Assembly (NCBI RefSeq): GCF_008831285.2 | Contig: NC_045138.2 | Span: 20,245,934 to 20,309,933, forward strand | Length of the DNA stretch: 64,000 bases | Direction of reading: 5' to 3' | Source of the DNA: Nymphaea colorata | Taxonomy: Eukaryota; Streptophyta; Magnoliopsida; Nymphaeales; Nymphaeaceae | Shown here: piece after piece, positions 36,125 through 49,700 of the stretch | How the letters are laid out: the number at the start of each line of letters is the position of its first letter | Position numbering within the stretch: position 1 is the first letter of the stretch | The notes under the pieces: generated by a model | What the model saw: only the letters and a program-made list of their open reading frames with translations | Database searches by the model: none | What the model was told of the DNA's origin: nothing | Position numbers and translations under genes: made by a program

Positions 36125-36246
36125 ATGCATTTGTTACATGGAGATTTGAAAGAAACAGTTTACATTTGAAAGAAACAGTTTACATAAGGTGGCCTGAATG
36201 TGCCCAACAAAAATTAATCTGTAAGCTTAATAAATCTTTGCATGAA
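36125..36246 (+). mobile_element. Ty1/copia reverse-transcriptase remnant
   Basis: In one frame the DNA reads MHLLHGDLKETVYI. After a 20-bp duplicated stretch (tttgaaagaaacagtttaca at 36,145 and 36,165) it reads WPECAQQKLICKLNKSLHE. These match the copia RT segments that normally read FLHGDLEE.VYM and VCKLKKSLYGLKQ. Only about 40 codons are kept; no LTR, integrase or gag is seen nearby. Confidence 0.5.
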
Positions 36247-37500
36247 TCGTTGGGATTCAAATCGTTCTGATTTTCCTATGGTAATGAAGTGAAATCTAAA
36301 ACTATGCAAATGGTAGATTATTGCAAGTGGTTACTGGAGACTAGTCGATCTACTCATCCATCGAAGCAAGACCTGATCAGAATTGCTTTTAATCTTGAGG
36401 ATGTTTCTGCAGAATCCTCAATGCCCTTATACGGATGTGGCAGTTAGGATCATAAGATATTTTTAAAAGCAAATCCGGCTCAAGGTATCTGATTCTCAAA
36501 CTTCCTCTATGCTCATCATTAGTGTGCCTTTCACAACTTAGACAGGCCAATATACCGAAAGACATAAAGTTTGTTAGAGGATATCATACCTTCTTCCTCC
36601 TTTATTGAAGCGTAAGTTGATCTACAGCAAATTGTGAAATAGTATATTGTAGTTACTTCAAGATCCAAATGCCAAAGTACCAAGTTCAGCTCACTTATTT
36701 TGTGATAAGGCTGTACAACAACAGACATACAGGCATTGATTACCACTTTGGTGGAAGAGAAAAATGAGCAGATATCAGATGAACACCCCCACCCGCCTCC
36801 TCGGCCCCTGAATTGATGCGACTTAGACGCTCTCATCCAGTACAGATACAGTCCTAATTGTTGTGTGAATACACCCACTCCAATTCAAAGATTAATTAGT
36901 GAATGAGTTGTCCATACCAAACCTACAATGTTCGATCCTAATATCAGCTCACAGATCTCACGAAATCACTTGGGAAAGAGCAGCTTAATATGCTTGCAGG
37001 CAAAATAGGCATCCAAGATCCATATGCTTCAGTTGGCAAATGAGCTTGCCATATATGGTTCTTGATATGATAAGGCAAAGGGATATTCTTGCATGTGATT
37101 GATCAGATTTCAGATTTTTTATTTATTTCACACCATTTACTTTGATATTTGGTATCTCCTGCATTCACTGAAGCAGGAGGTCCGTACAATGCCCTGTATA
37201 AATGTGTCTCAACGTTCCTTCGTTGTTGAACCACTCTTCTTCTCTGCTGCAAATTTCATGGTAGAGATGGCATAAAAGCTGTAATTGATGAAGCACAACG
37301 CCTGAACAATGAAAATGGCACAGGATGCATTTGATATTTCATTCGACCTCTCAACAATGGATGTTGATGAAGCATCCTGTTGCTTGACTATGCATACTTT
37401 GCGATGGACCTTGCAAGCAATGTTACTTATTTTTCTTTCCAGACACCATTTCTTCAAGCAGCCAAACATAATATTTACTATTTAAACCAATCCAGCAAAA

Positions 37501-40500
37501 TTAAGCCAACGTCCTGAACCACCGTAGTAGGCTAAGCAGGCCTGCATCCAGCACTGGAGATCTTTTCTCAAGTCCTAAGAATGAAAATGACAGAAAAGTG
37601 ATCATATCAGGCACGTTCATTTCCAGCTAAAAGATCCTATAGTGCTCTACAATCAGAAGCAACATGCTTGAACAAATTGATATTTTTGTTCTGGGTTACA
37701 AATCCACAATTAAGCAAAGGAAAGTAGCCCAAAATGCTTGTCAGCAAAAATCTTAATTACGATGATGCATGCAATCAATACCAAAAGCATACCAATGTCA
37801 GCAGCCACACGATGTGCGCACATTATCCCAGAAAATGCTACAGATATTACCCCTTGTCCAGGAAAGCAGCTATCTCCAACACAGTAAAGCCCTTCTACAG
37901 CCTACATTTTGAGGAAGCATAGGTTTCTCAAATTTTTGACAATGCAGTTGTCAACTGACAATATAAACCTAAAAATGGTCATGTTTTGCTCTTCTAGGTC
38001 ACCAAACTTACTGTCGTATTGAAAGGCATCCCCAACAGGCCTCTAGGAGTCCTCCGAGGCATTGGACCATAGGTGCCATCATCACGAGCCAGATACCTCC
38101 TATGTGTTTTTGGTGTGCCAATCTGCCATGCATGTGTATCATGTGATGTCATAGACAAATATAAATGTTAAAAGTTTGAGGAGAAAAAGGCAGTACTTTC
38201 TGATGTCATAATAATGCTTGCTGTTTGTCAGAACCATGTTTTACCAGCATGTTACTAAGATAAGGCACTAAGAAGCTTTTCATACAACGTCATCTTCAAT
38301 TAACCATTTGGAGAGAAGTCATATCTCTTGTTTTATCTGCTCTGTCTCTTTTCTTAATTCCATAGTAGTTGTTTATGTAACAAACAAACAAAAAGAACTG
38401 ACTAGAGAATGTCACAAAATGATCTGTGCATGTATGGCATCAACTGTGCACAAGTAGAGACATGTTCACATGATACATGTGCAAGAGAATAGGAGAAAGA
38501 GGCACCAATGGCTTGGACAAGAAAAAGATGTAGGTGATACGAGAAAGACAAGTCAACATTATTTGTCATTTGCAGCAGGAAGGATGAAGACAACGACCCA
38601 AGGAAGATGGGATAAGGCTCCTTGTAGGTGGAAGTTGTTTATAATCCTATCAACACTCAGAAATAAAATGATAGGATACAGTGGCTCAAGTAACTTTTCA
38701 ACCACAAGCAAGAGGCTAATGCCAGCTAGGAGAAACAAATCTATTACCTCTTTAAAAACTATGGATTGCTTTAGGCCTGGAAAGAGTTTATTTTCAAGTC
38801 GTCCAATGATTTTGTCTCCTATAACCTCCTTTTTTGCTTCATACTCAGTCGGTGAAAGGCCCTGGTCCAATTGAGATATTGTTATAATCAACACAAGAAA
38901 TATGGACACAGTCATTAAAGTAAGACAGTTTAAAAAACAGTTTATTTTAGCCACCAAAAAATTATATGAAACACCTTCCAGTCTTCTATAGAAGACGTGG
39001 TGAAGATATGAAGAATATGACACCCATCTGGGGCTAATGATGGATCAAGAACAGTTGGGATACTCAAAAATATGCTTCCATATGGCTCCTCCAAGTTGGT
39101 CCAGTCATCCTGCTAAGTCAGAATCAGATAGCTTTTAGAAATTTCCTTAGTTTTAGATTGTTTCAAAATTTTATGTTCTTGCATAACCAACAACATTTTA
39201 ATAACCTCGAGGATAAAGTTATGGCATTCTGTGCCCGGTGGCAAGACATCTGCCTTGACTCCCAAGTGAATGGACAGGAACGAAGGTGCCTTAACATAAA
39301 CCTTCTGGAAGTTTTGTTCTTCTTTTGGAAGATCAGTAGCTTTCAAAAGTTTCCCTGTACCAGGTCACAAGCAATATATAAACTTTCAGGACTGGTACCT
39401 CTAAAGATACATATGTTTAAAGAAGCTTTTGGAACATGGCAGGAAGAGAAAATGGTTCCATGACTATGTTCACAATTTTTTACTACTACATCATCTCATG
39501 CAAAATCTAGAAATGGAAAAGTTGAGATTCTTGAGATGGTTATAATGAGTACAGCTGTATGAAAGACCTTCCAATATGTTTGCCTTTCCATGAATCATCT
39601 TAGCATGATCAATAACATCTCTCTCTTTCTCTCTCTCTTGCTTATACATCACATTTTGGATCCAGTTTTTCAGATCCCTTTCCTTAGGATCCACAAACCA
39701 CGGATAACATGGATAAAGAAGATGGTGGTGGAACAGTCCCAGTTGGGATTATATATATATATACATATATAGCCAAATGTTCCTGGATGGCTAAAGATTT
39801 AAAAAGTGTGGCTAAATGTACCATAAAACGCTGCTAACAACACTATAAGCCTTTGCTATACCATAAACTATGGCTCCTGCTTCTATTGCATGGTATCTAG
39901 CCAACTGATTTCAATTCCTCTCTCTCATTCTCACTCTCACTCTCTTTCTCTCTGTATCTATATGTATATATGTATATATATATATAATTCTCTGATTCAT
40001 ACTTTTACAGAAATAAAGTAATCATTTTCTAGCCCATCATGTTTTGATGCATCAAGATTCAAGAGCTGCCGATTTTTTTAGCTTTGATTTTCCTTCTTAC
40101 ACATTAAAATAATGTGATTCGAAACATGTTATTTGCTCACTAAACTGTGTAGAACTGTAGATCACACCTATCAAATTATTATGAACACTTTTTCATTTAA
40201 TTGGATGATTTTAAGGCCAGGAATACCGAAGCACATCATCCAATCTCTGGGTATGTATATTGTGTGTATATATCTAAGTCTGTTATAGGGTTCAAACTCT
40301 GCATTCCCCTTCATTATGATAAACTGACCTAAAAAATTGCTTGAAAAATGCTACTATCACGAAAAATGCTACTATCACCTCTAAAGATGCAAAGAATGAA
40401 AATGAAATGAATATCAGGGTTAGGGATGTAAACAGCTCAGATTCAACTTGGATCCACTGTCACCCAATTTGACTTAATTGACCCTTTTTAATCAATGGAC

Positions 40501-43500
40501 TTTCACTTAGTATTCAGACATGAATTCCTGAAACCAAATCCAAATCCAACAAGGGTATGCTCCAAACACTACATGCACTCACATTGGATCTTTATTGGAT
40601 CCCATTTCAGATTCAGTCACCTAAAGCGTATCAAGTCCAAATCTGATTGGGACTCTGATCCATTCTGCTTTACCAAATCCAATTAAATGGTTCCAATTTC
40701 AGGATAGTACTTGGATCTTACCAACCAGTTGACATCCCTAATCAGGTTAAGCAGAGCTTCTGAATGTCAAGAAATAAACCTGACAAACCAATTCCTTTTA
40801 AGAATATGAAAGACATTTAAACGAACTAAAGGATATTAGCACATTTAAGTTCTAAAGTTACCAAAAGTGTCCCATCTAGTTGCATTTGATATTACTGTCT
40901 TAGCAAAGAACTTTCTCCCATCTGATAGATGGACTCCTACCTGCAATGAATAAAGAAATCTATTTTCAGTAACACATACTGCATGCCTCTCCTAATTCAT
41001 AGCTAAGTCGGAGAAACAAAAACTCACAGCTTTTCCATTATCAAGAATGACACTTGTTACGTTTGCTTTATATTGTATTTCACTGCCTTTGTCAACTAGA
41101 CCCTTAGCCAGTGCTTTTGCTATTTCCCCCACACCACCAACTGGATAGTTAATCCCTCCAAAGTGCCGATCGCATAAAACCTGTTGGCATATGAATACAG
41201 CATTCAGAAAAGAATAAATCAAAAACTTGCTTTAAGTGATGTTCAGAAGAAAAATAAAATTATTTAACAAATATTCCAAAGAATAGTTCTGAGTGCTAAC
41301 CATGCTTGCATTGATCATTGGTGTTTGCAGAGCATTGACAGTGCTCACTATGAAACACTGCAGGACATGTACAAGTTCCATTATCTTTACATTCAGTAAT
41401 TTCTTGTGCAAGTTGCAATCTTTACAGTAGACAACGTACTAATGAAAGCATCAAACCTCAACATCAATAAAAGACAATAACCGTGGATCCTTTATGAACT
41501 TTCGAGCTATATCTCCCGCATTCTGGGGCAAAAAATATGCTGAAAAAGCATCCAAACATACTTATTAGTTACTAATTGACAGCCCAATCCTTCGCTTTAT
41601 TGTTTATTAAGATGACCTGTCCACAATATAAAATAGTAAAATCAAATGATTGAAAATATTCAATTATAAAATTCATGCCACAAACTAAAGATCTCATTTT
41701 CTCAATGCAAGTCTTAAAATGTAAAGAATCAGACCACACATATACTATAATTACCAAGAGTTAAGCACTCAAAGGGCTTCTTAAAGAATTGTCCGAAAAG
41801 GTAAATTGGCTCCTCAAGTGATTTTAGCTCTAGGGAGTTCAGAGCATTGAAGATCTACAAATAAGATAAAGAATTGCTAAGTAATTGATTTTTAAGAAAA
41901 GAAATTTCAGCAACAGCATGTAACAAACCTTCCAGCATTCACCATAAAATTTGTTGATTCCTTCTTTTTCATGAGGAAAATGGTTTGTGAGTTCTGCAAT
42001 GAAGTCGCCAAACTCTCTATGTGCACGAACCGAGAGACCATCTGGTAAATGAAAATGCACAGTGGTCGGATCTGGTATTACCTGCAGTTTGCACCCAACA
42101 GCTTCCAGCGCTTGTGTAATTAGATTTAGGTTTCCCTGTGTCCATGTACATGATGAGAAGTTAGAAAGCAATTATTGCTTGGAAAAAACCATACATTCTT
42201 CACACCCTTCCTCCTGAGAAGGAAAATTCCATAATTTGGAAGTTGGAAGCAAAGAGTTTCTCTGCAAAGGGAGAACAACACAAACATGGAAAGAAGAAAA
42301 TAAGAGTACAGAGCACCCTAAAACTGATAGATTTTATGAGGACTGAATCAGTGAATTGTTTTTCTGTTTAATAAAATGAGATTTCCAACTTTTCAATCCT
42401 ATATGTTCCTACTGCTGCTTGCCTCAAGGCACGAACCATGAAAGGTATTAAAAACTAACAGCTTTGTTTGCCTCCTCCAATTTATTTATTGCCATTAACT
42501 CATCTAGACAATAGTGCAGTCTGACCATGTCCGCCCATCTGGATCAGTTTGAAGATCATTTTGGAAGTGATCAGCCACCACTAACTCGAGACTTAAAGTA
42601 AGTGAAGGCAAGGGGTAGGATTGTACAATGAGATGCAAAGAAATTTGTCCACTTCCTCAATTCGCCCCTTAGTTCGTCTTCTCAACGTGTTGCCATATAA
42701 CATGTTTATATAACTCAGGAAAATTTGATTTGAGAAACCATAGGCATAGTTACGGCAACACTGAAGAAACTCCGTGCTCTTAAACATTATTTAAGTAAAC
42801 ATGAGCGACCGAGTGGGTGAGTATGAGTGTGTAAGAGAGAGAGAGAGGTATCAATGCGATAAGATTGTTACTTTCCAACATATTTTGCTAAAATTTCACA
42901 TATTTAAAACCTCAAAATTTTCCCAGTTTTCCCCATTTAAAGATGTAAGCTTTTCATTCATCCAAGAAAAGTTCATCGAAGTATTCCCAATATTATACTT
43001 GTGACACTACCAGTATCGAAAGCTCTTTTACCAATCCAATATCCATTCTTCAAGTCTCGACAAGTAGTTTCCAACACACACTAAGAATTACTATCGCTAC
43101 TGAATACGCAATAGATGAATTATTGGTAAAATTCAGTGCCCAATCTGTAGCTGGATCAGCCACCACAAGTAAAAGAATGCATAAATTTGTCACGAATTCA
43201 GTTATTATGAAAATTGAATGACTAAATTCCACTTAAATTTCAGCAAATGATGAATGAAGAATCCATTCTTTTTTGCTCCAAAAACTGAAAGTAAAGAAAG
43301 ACCCGACAGTTATACCTTATCGCTAAAACCAAACATCACAGAAGACCCGACGTCGAACGTGTAGCCATCCCTCTGGTAATACCCCGAGCTCCCTCCCGGG
43401 ATTACGTACTTCTCCAGCACTAACACCTTAGCTCCCTTCACCGCTAGCTGCGTCGCGGCGACGAGGCCGCCGATTCCCGACCCGATTACGATGGCGTCGT

Positions 43501-43747
43501 ACTCTCCGTCCTTAACCCCCGACCCCACCGCAGGCGCCACAGCCTTTTCCCCGACGACGCTCAGTGCCTTCGATTCCACGTGAAGGCCCCTCCTCACCTT
43601 CCTCCAGAAGAACGCCTGTTTCCCATTTCTCTCGGTGACGGGTTGGCAGGTTAGGATTCCGGCGCCGGCTACCAAAGGGAGTTTTATCCCTAAATTTCGG
43701 CAAGACGGAAGGACGCCGGAGACGGAGGACGGGAGGGAATGGGACAT
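37501..43747 (-). CDS. CRTISO: Prolycopene isomerase (carotenoid isomerase), chloroplastic
   Basis: Thirteen exons on the minus strand: 43747-43316, 42135-41929, 41854-41755, 41539-41457, 41357-41301, 41180-41028, 40940-40862, 39354-39206, 39109-38975, 38861-38748, 38122-38012, 37901-37793, 37574-37501 (TAA). All introns are GT..AG, every phase joins, and the sum is 600 codons plus stop, near the 615 residues of the tomato enzyme. The first ~80 residues look like a plastid transit peptide. [16 protein letters not shown] (residues 83-98) is the FAD/NAD Rossmann GxGxxG motif. [30 protein letters not shown] and [12 protein letters not shown] are CRTISO signatures. The enzyme, in plastids, converts tetra-cis prolycopene to all-trans lycopene. 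The start is taken at 43,747; upstream in-frame ATGs at 43,852 and 43,930 would add 35 or 61 residues. Intron 7 carries a MITE. Confidence 0.95.
40421..40740. mobile_element. hAT-like MITE in CRTISO intron 7
   Basis: Terminal inverted repeats tagggatgtaaac (40,421-40,433) and gttgacatcccta (40,728-40,740), 12 of 13 matching. They are flanked by 8-bp direct repeats atcagggt (40,413-40,420) and atcaggtt (40,741-40,748), 7 of 8 matching. 320 bp with no coding capacity. An 8-bp duplication fits the hAT superfamily. Confidence 0.75.
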
Positions 43748-44984
43748 TTTTGGAATTACGAGCTCTGTAGAGGGACTGAGATAGAAAATGGAGGGAAGCG
43801 CTGGATGGGCTAAGGATGACGACGACAACCACAACAAAATGCCGTTAACCATCCCTCCTCCTACGGGTCGGATACGATTTTGATTGCATAAATTGTGATC
43901 CGGTCTAAAACAAAAAGCTATTTTGTTCATCAATTATAGTGTTTTAGCAGACTCAGAATCTGATTTTAGTTTCATTCTATGTTTTTCATCGTAAATGATC
44001 CCATTGAATGGCATTGCAAGGGGGTGAAAAGTTTGGAAGAAATTGTTTAACGTAACCAAAATTACAAATTTTCCTTTTATTTATATCATAGATAAAATAC
44101 TAACTATGCGAGTTCAAATTTATCTAGATGTTGCCGATGATTAAAAATTAAAAAACTGTTGTAGTATTATTAAAAACAGTTAACCCCAAAGCATTAGAGA
44201 TGGTTTAATTATGATGTAATAACAGTTTATAGTGTTTTGAGTAATAGTTTAAGGTACTTTCAGCAACTTATTTTAATTTTTAACTATCTATCATTCCCTA
44301 ATTCTTCATAGATTTAAATTTTAATTCGTTTGATGCAAGATGTTGTCAGATGGTCAAAAAATAAATATATTACACTAAAAACAGTTGTCATAAGAGCATT
44401 AGAGACATTAAATGATGCAGCATAATTGTTCATGGTGCACACTAGAGTACCCGGCCCGATAATATATCGGACCAGTTCAGGTCGGCTCGACGGAACTCGA
44501 TTCGATTCGATAAATTTTAATTATTATTTATATTTTATTACTAATATATATTTTATTATTAAAATATTTTTTATATTAAAAAATTTATTTTATATTTTTT
44601 TATTTTAACCGAACCTGCAGACCTACTAAATATGGGAACAGAACATCATTCCACTAGTCGATTGATGACGGGTTTCCAACGTGTTGGTGCACCTGTAATC
44701 CTGTACTACCTACGCTCATGGATCATAGCGTGAGAATCATATGCATGATAATGCTATCAAAATCGGGCTTTGGATCCAATCAAACAACTAATAAGTTTTA
44801 AATTTGATTGCTAAAGTTTATATTACAAATTTTGCCAGCCCATAATATAAAATCAAGATAAAAATAATTTAAAACAATAAGAAACATGGCACCATGAAAT
44901 CGACCCATATTAAATCAAATCGTCTTGCCAATCTGGATGACATTGGTTATATTAAATACAATTTAATATATAAGATGGTTATTA
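43748..44984. other. CRTISO upstream region / intergenic
   Basis: The first 180 bases contain in-frame upstream ATGs of CRTISO and are probably 5' UTR. About 44,445-44,640 is a cggcccgataatatatcgga / ctcgattcgattcgat repeat followed by A/T-only sequence, related in style to the elements at 57.1 and 57.7 kb. No gene is seen. Confidence 0.5.
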
Positions 44985-45535
44985 GAGGGGCATTTGATGT
45001 TTTTGAAATTTTGATTCAAAATGAAAATGCTAGAATCATAATTCCTTCTCAAACTAAAATGAAATCAAAATTCCAGGTCTCATTTTTTTTAATTCTGAAA
45101 ACAAAATGCCTTGTTTGTTTAATAGTTTCAATTTCTGAAAATTTGAGCATTTTTATTCTAAAATTCCATGATTCTGGGTATATTTGATTCACTTGGAATC
45201 AATAGACTCTTAGAACTATTGTTCTCATTTTTTAAAAATGAGAATTATGTTTATGAAACAAAAAATTTTAATCCTACAATTATAAGCTCGTGAAATTGTG
45301 ATTCCAAAATTCTCAAACTTTTTTTATCTCTCTTTGGGGCAGAAGGCATAATAGCTTTAATTAATGAATTCTACAATTTTAATTCCTTTTTCATCAAACG
45401 AGTTATTTTTCATTCTGGAATCAAATTTTCATAACTAAGCAAAATTGGAACTGTGATTTTCATGACAATTTCAATTTGATGTGAAATTTTGAACAATGAA
45501 AAAAATCAAAATTTCAAAGCATCAAACGCCCGGCC
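44985..45535. mobile_element. PIF/Harbinger-type (Tourist-like) MITE
   Basis: Left end gaggggcatttgatgttttt (44,985) and the reverse complement of the right end, ggccgggcgtttgatgcttt (from 45,535), continue together into gaaattttgatt, giving inverted repeats of about 30 bp. The flanks are TTA at 44,982-44,984 and 45,536-45,538, the three-base target duplication of PIF/Harbinger. 551 bp, non-coding. Confidence 0.75.
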
Positions 45536-46767
45536 TTATAGTCACAAATGTTTCTTGGATTTAGGTAGTTTTGGTCCTTGTATCATATAGATCTCAAAGC
45601 AAAGTTCATGACCCGATCTTCTTCTAATGGGACTTGTTCACCCTGGATCCGGTCGATGAAAAATTATGTTTGAAAAGCCCAAAGTTGATCTCGTAAACCC
45701 AACTCCTTACCGAGTCCAATTTGAGGACCATGTAGCTCAAGTCCCAGATCCAAACTGGCTGACCCAAATCCAGATAACAAAATTACCCGGTGCAGGTCTG
45801 AAGCGGAGCAGATGGGATCCGGAGATATCGGGTAAGCTTGAACGCATCGGATTCAGAACCGTTTTGTCAGTATCATTTCATCTGCAACGCAGAGCCTAGA
45901 TGGGTTTATATTGTTTATTGCCTAAAATTCAATTTAAACTATTTTCCATTACTTTTAAAATATAAAAAATAAAAAATACCATAGTAAGTCACAATACATA
46001 TTTGGGTCGATATCATACCAACATCAAGTGTTTTCAAGAAGGTGTTTGATTAACTTTGGATTTAAAATCTCTGAATCCGATGTGTGACTTATGTGTTGTG
46101 CTTTTATTGATATGAAAAATATTGATAGATAGTTTAACAAACTAAAGATCTTTAATCCCACTTTAAGAACTACGTTTGAGATTTTTATTTTATTTTTTGG
46201 CTAACAAATTAGTTTATATATATATATATATATCGAGATCGGATATCGACAACGTTGGTCAAACGTGGATGTTGATGGAGAAGTGGAAATGGGGAGGAAG
46301 GAAGAAGAAGGAGAGGAAGAGCATCGTCGTTCTTGACTTCTTTTCTGGAGTTGCACTTCGTTTACCGGTCGTCCACGGTCCACCGATGGCCCCTCTTCTC
46401 TCTCTCTCCCCCTCATATAAAATGGGAAGAAAGAGAGAAGGATCCGCACCCACCCTCGCATAACCAAAAGGGAAGGAATCCCCATCCCCAACTCCTTCAC
46501 GTTTTCCTTTTTCCTCTTTCTCTTTCTTGTCTGTCTGTCTGTCTCTCGCTTTCGATCTCAACTGCGTAGTTGAGTTGGTTAGGATTGATTCATATTCTTC
46601 TCCATTATTGAATTACGAGAGACGCTGACTGAGTAAGGAGAGGAGAGGAGAAGAGGACCACCCACTCGATTGCTCTCTCTCTTTTTTCTCGTTTCAGAGA
46701 AAGGGAAGCAAGGAGAGGAGAAACAGGGAGGAACCGTTCTGTTGGGTGGTTTTGTGGGGAGGGCACG
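45536..46767. other. Intergenic and OEP61-like promoter region
   Basis: AT-rich to about 46,230 with a short (TA)n at 46,214-46,232. It then becomes GC- and CT-rich toward the gene. A TATA-like catataaaat is at 46,414-46,423, about 345 bp before the ATG, next to pyrimidine patches typical of plant core promoters. Confidence 0.5.
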
Positions 46768-49700
46768 ATGTTTAACGGAATGATGGATCCGGAGATCATG
46801 AAAATGGCTCAGGAACAACTGAGCAGGATGCCTCCTGGTGAATTGGCTAAACTCCAACAGCAGGTTTTGATTTCGTCTCTTCCTTTTCTTCTTTCCTTGT
46901 TTCTTTCTCCTCTTTCTTTTAATTTTTCCTGATCTCTGATGATCCGGCTAAGCGAGCGTTGAATGGTCGTGATCTTTTTTCTTTGTGAAGGACGATTTTC
47001 TGACGCTTTTCTGTTGTTCAGGCGTTGATGGGTCTCGAATTGTGTCGGAAACTTGATTTTGCATCCAATTGCACCTTGTTAATATGGGATTTTGGCGAAT
47101 TTTGTGAGGGTTTTTTATCGTCGCTTGTGAGTTCGGGATTTGGGGCTCTTGATTGATCGATTTTAGCTTTTGAATGTGCTCGATTTTGAAGGTCTAACTG
47201 ACTGTTGTCGTTGCGATCTCGTTTTCTCTGGTAGAGGTGGTTGACAGCAATTGGCCCTTTTCTTGTGGGTTGTGAGGGGAATTTGAGTTTTTCAGGGCAT
47301 TGAGCATCAAAGTCAATGCTATGTCTACCCTTTTGGTGGCATTGAACTATGAACTCCGAACTTTTATGGTTTCTGGAGATGCATACTGTTTGTCTAAGGT
47401 TCTTTAATAATGTCTTCCAACTTTAGATCCTGTGGCCTGCAGAGTGCTCTCATCAATTCCTTAGTGGGTAGATACTGTTGCACATTTACCGAATTTGATC
47501 GATCTTTCCATGAAAATTGCACTCAGGGAGGGTGCCATCAAGCCGTTGACGGAGAATCTAATTTTACGAAATTAAACTTCGACGTTAAAATACACTCCCA
47601 ATAATAAAATAATGGTTCATTGGTAGGAGTGATGTTCGAGGAAATTAGTTCTAATCGATCATAATTCTGCCAACCATATCATTTGAACTTGGAAACAGTT
47701 CTAACTCAAAAGTTTTGATAACTTGAAGCCATCTTCCTCATGATGTACACACTAGAACATTCACACTGAAGGGACAAATCACAAATCTGCTTCTATCTAT
47801 GTAATGTATGCACACACTTCCACGTTCATTTTCTTAAAAAGAACATACGTAAATGTGGGGTCTTCTCTAGATTGCTGTTACATGATTTTGATTTTGTTTT
47901 TGTTCACTCAAGTGCGGGAAAATGAGTGTTCTATTTTGTATTAGGGAAGATGATCTTCCTTTGCTTATACCTTCCTCTGGCATTTGTAGTTGATGTCCAA
48001 TCCAGAGCTTGTGAAGCTAGCGACTGAAGGGATGAAGAACATGAGACCGGACGATGTCAGAAATGCTGCCGAGCAGCTAAAATATGCACGCAGTGAGGAT
48101 ATGGCAGACATGGCTGAGAAGATTGCTAAGGCTACACCTGAAGAGATTGCAGCTATGCGTACTCAAGCTGATGCACAGATCACTTATGAACTGAATGCAT
48201 GTGAAATGTTAAAGAAGCAGGTTATTTTTTTATTATAGCTATTCTCTTTTGGATCTAGACTGAATTCTGTTTCATTTTTTAGATTTATGTGGTAGCATAT
48301 ACTGCAACGCTTTGTTTTTTGTCCTAAGAACTATTCTCACACTGACACTAAAGATCCAATTTTGCTTTCCATGTTTGATTATGACGTTTTGTGCTTGATG
48401 GGAGTGGTCAGGTGAACTGTTGCCACAGTCCCTTGGAATATCTACTGTTTAGTATTCTGAATTCTTAATGTGTTAGGTGTCCTCATTGATACTCATGCTG
48501 CCTTTGTTTCTTGGCAGGGAAATGACCTTCATGGCCATGGGAAGTATAGAGATGCTGCACAGAAGTACTTGCATGTATGTATAATACATTAATTTGAGTT
48601 TTCTTTCTCCATTTTCCCATCCTGGTATGGTGAAGGGTACAAAACTGTGTGGACATGCATCCGTTACATACACATATATTGTTTTAAAAGTTCTGCAGAC
48701 TGATGAGCTTAATGGTTTTCTTATTGGACATCTACTATGTAGGCAAAGGAAAACCTGAAGAAGGTTCCTGTTTCACAAGGCAAAAAACTCCAATTGGCAT
48801 GCTCACTTAACCTGATGTCATGCTTTTTGAAGATGAAGCAGTATGAAGATTGTGTCAAGGAAGGTACAGAGGTATGTAGTTGGGACCCTTTTTTCCCATC
48901 ATTTGTGATTAAATGAAGTATAAGTCTGTCATTTCAACTGTATGTGATCTTTTTCACCATTACATTTTGAAGTTCGGGTTGATAACGTTTCTTTTTTCCC
49001 ATGTTATCTAAGTCTTGTCACAGATCTAGGTCTTTCAATTATATGTAACTTTTCTTATGAATATAGGTCACTGTTCTTTTCTATGTTCAGGTGTTACAGT
49101 ATGACACACAGAATGCGAAGGCTTTGTATCGGAGGGGTCAGGCTTACAAGGAACTTGGAAACATAAAAGTAAGATGGAAATCTCCTTCTCTTTCTCTCTC
49201 TCTCTCATGCGCATACACATGCTCAATATTTAGTCCCCAACGGTACCTTTATTATCACCTTAGGTTGACTTGCATTTGTTGTGACAATAATGGGTGTTCC
49301 ATCAGGCCTGAATCACAATTTGGATAATTAAGTAATATGTGTGTGTTACTCACATTATCTGACATTGCACATTATCTGAGGCCTAAATTTTAATAGCAAA
49401 CTGCATACAACACTTGTGTAGACCTTTTATCCATCTAGCTAGAACCAGGTGCTTCCCAACTTCTTGAAATTTTCAAACTGCAAAGTTTTGAAAATCTCGA
49501 TGGTCTCCCACCCTCCCCCATGCTCTGAAAATTTTAATATTCTCAGGGCCCCACCACCTACGTAGGTTTGTTGGACTCGTCAACTAACTCATCATTTAAT
49601 TGGTAAACCCTCTCTCTCTTAAGTCTTAACGGCAACTTCAAGCATTGGCATCAAGCTGATGAAACAATTTAATAGCAATCATCTAAAAAATGTTGGGATT

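Noticed and set aside
43512-43832. 106-codon minus-strand frame overlapping CRTISO exon 1
   Set aside because: It is an alternative frame of the GC-rich transit-peptide region. The CRTISO frame has the FAD-binding motif and joins to exon 2.
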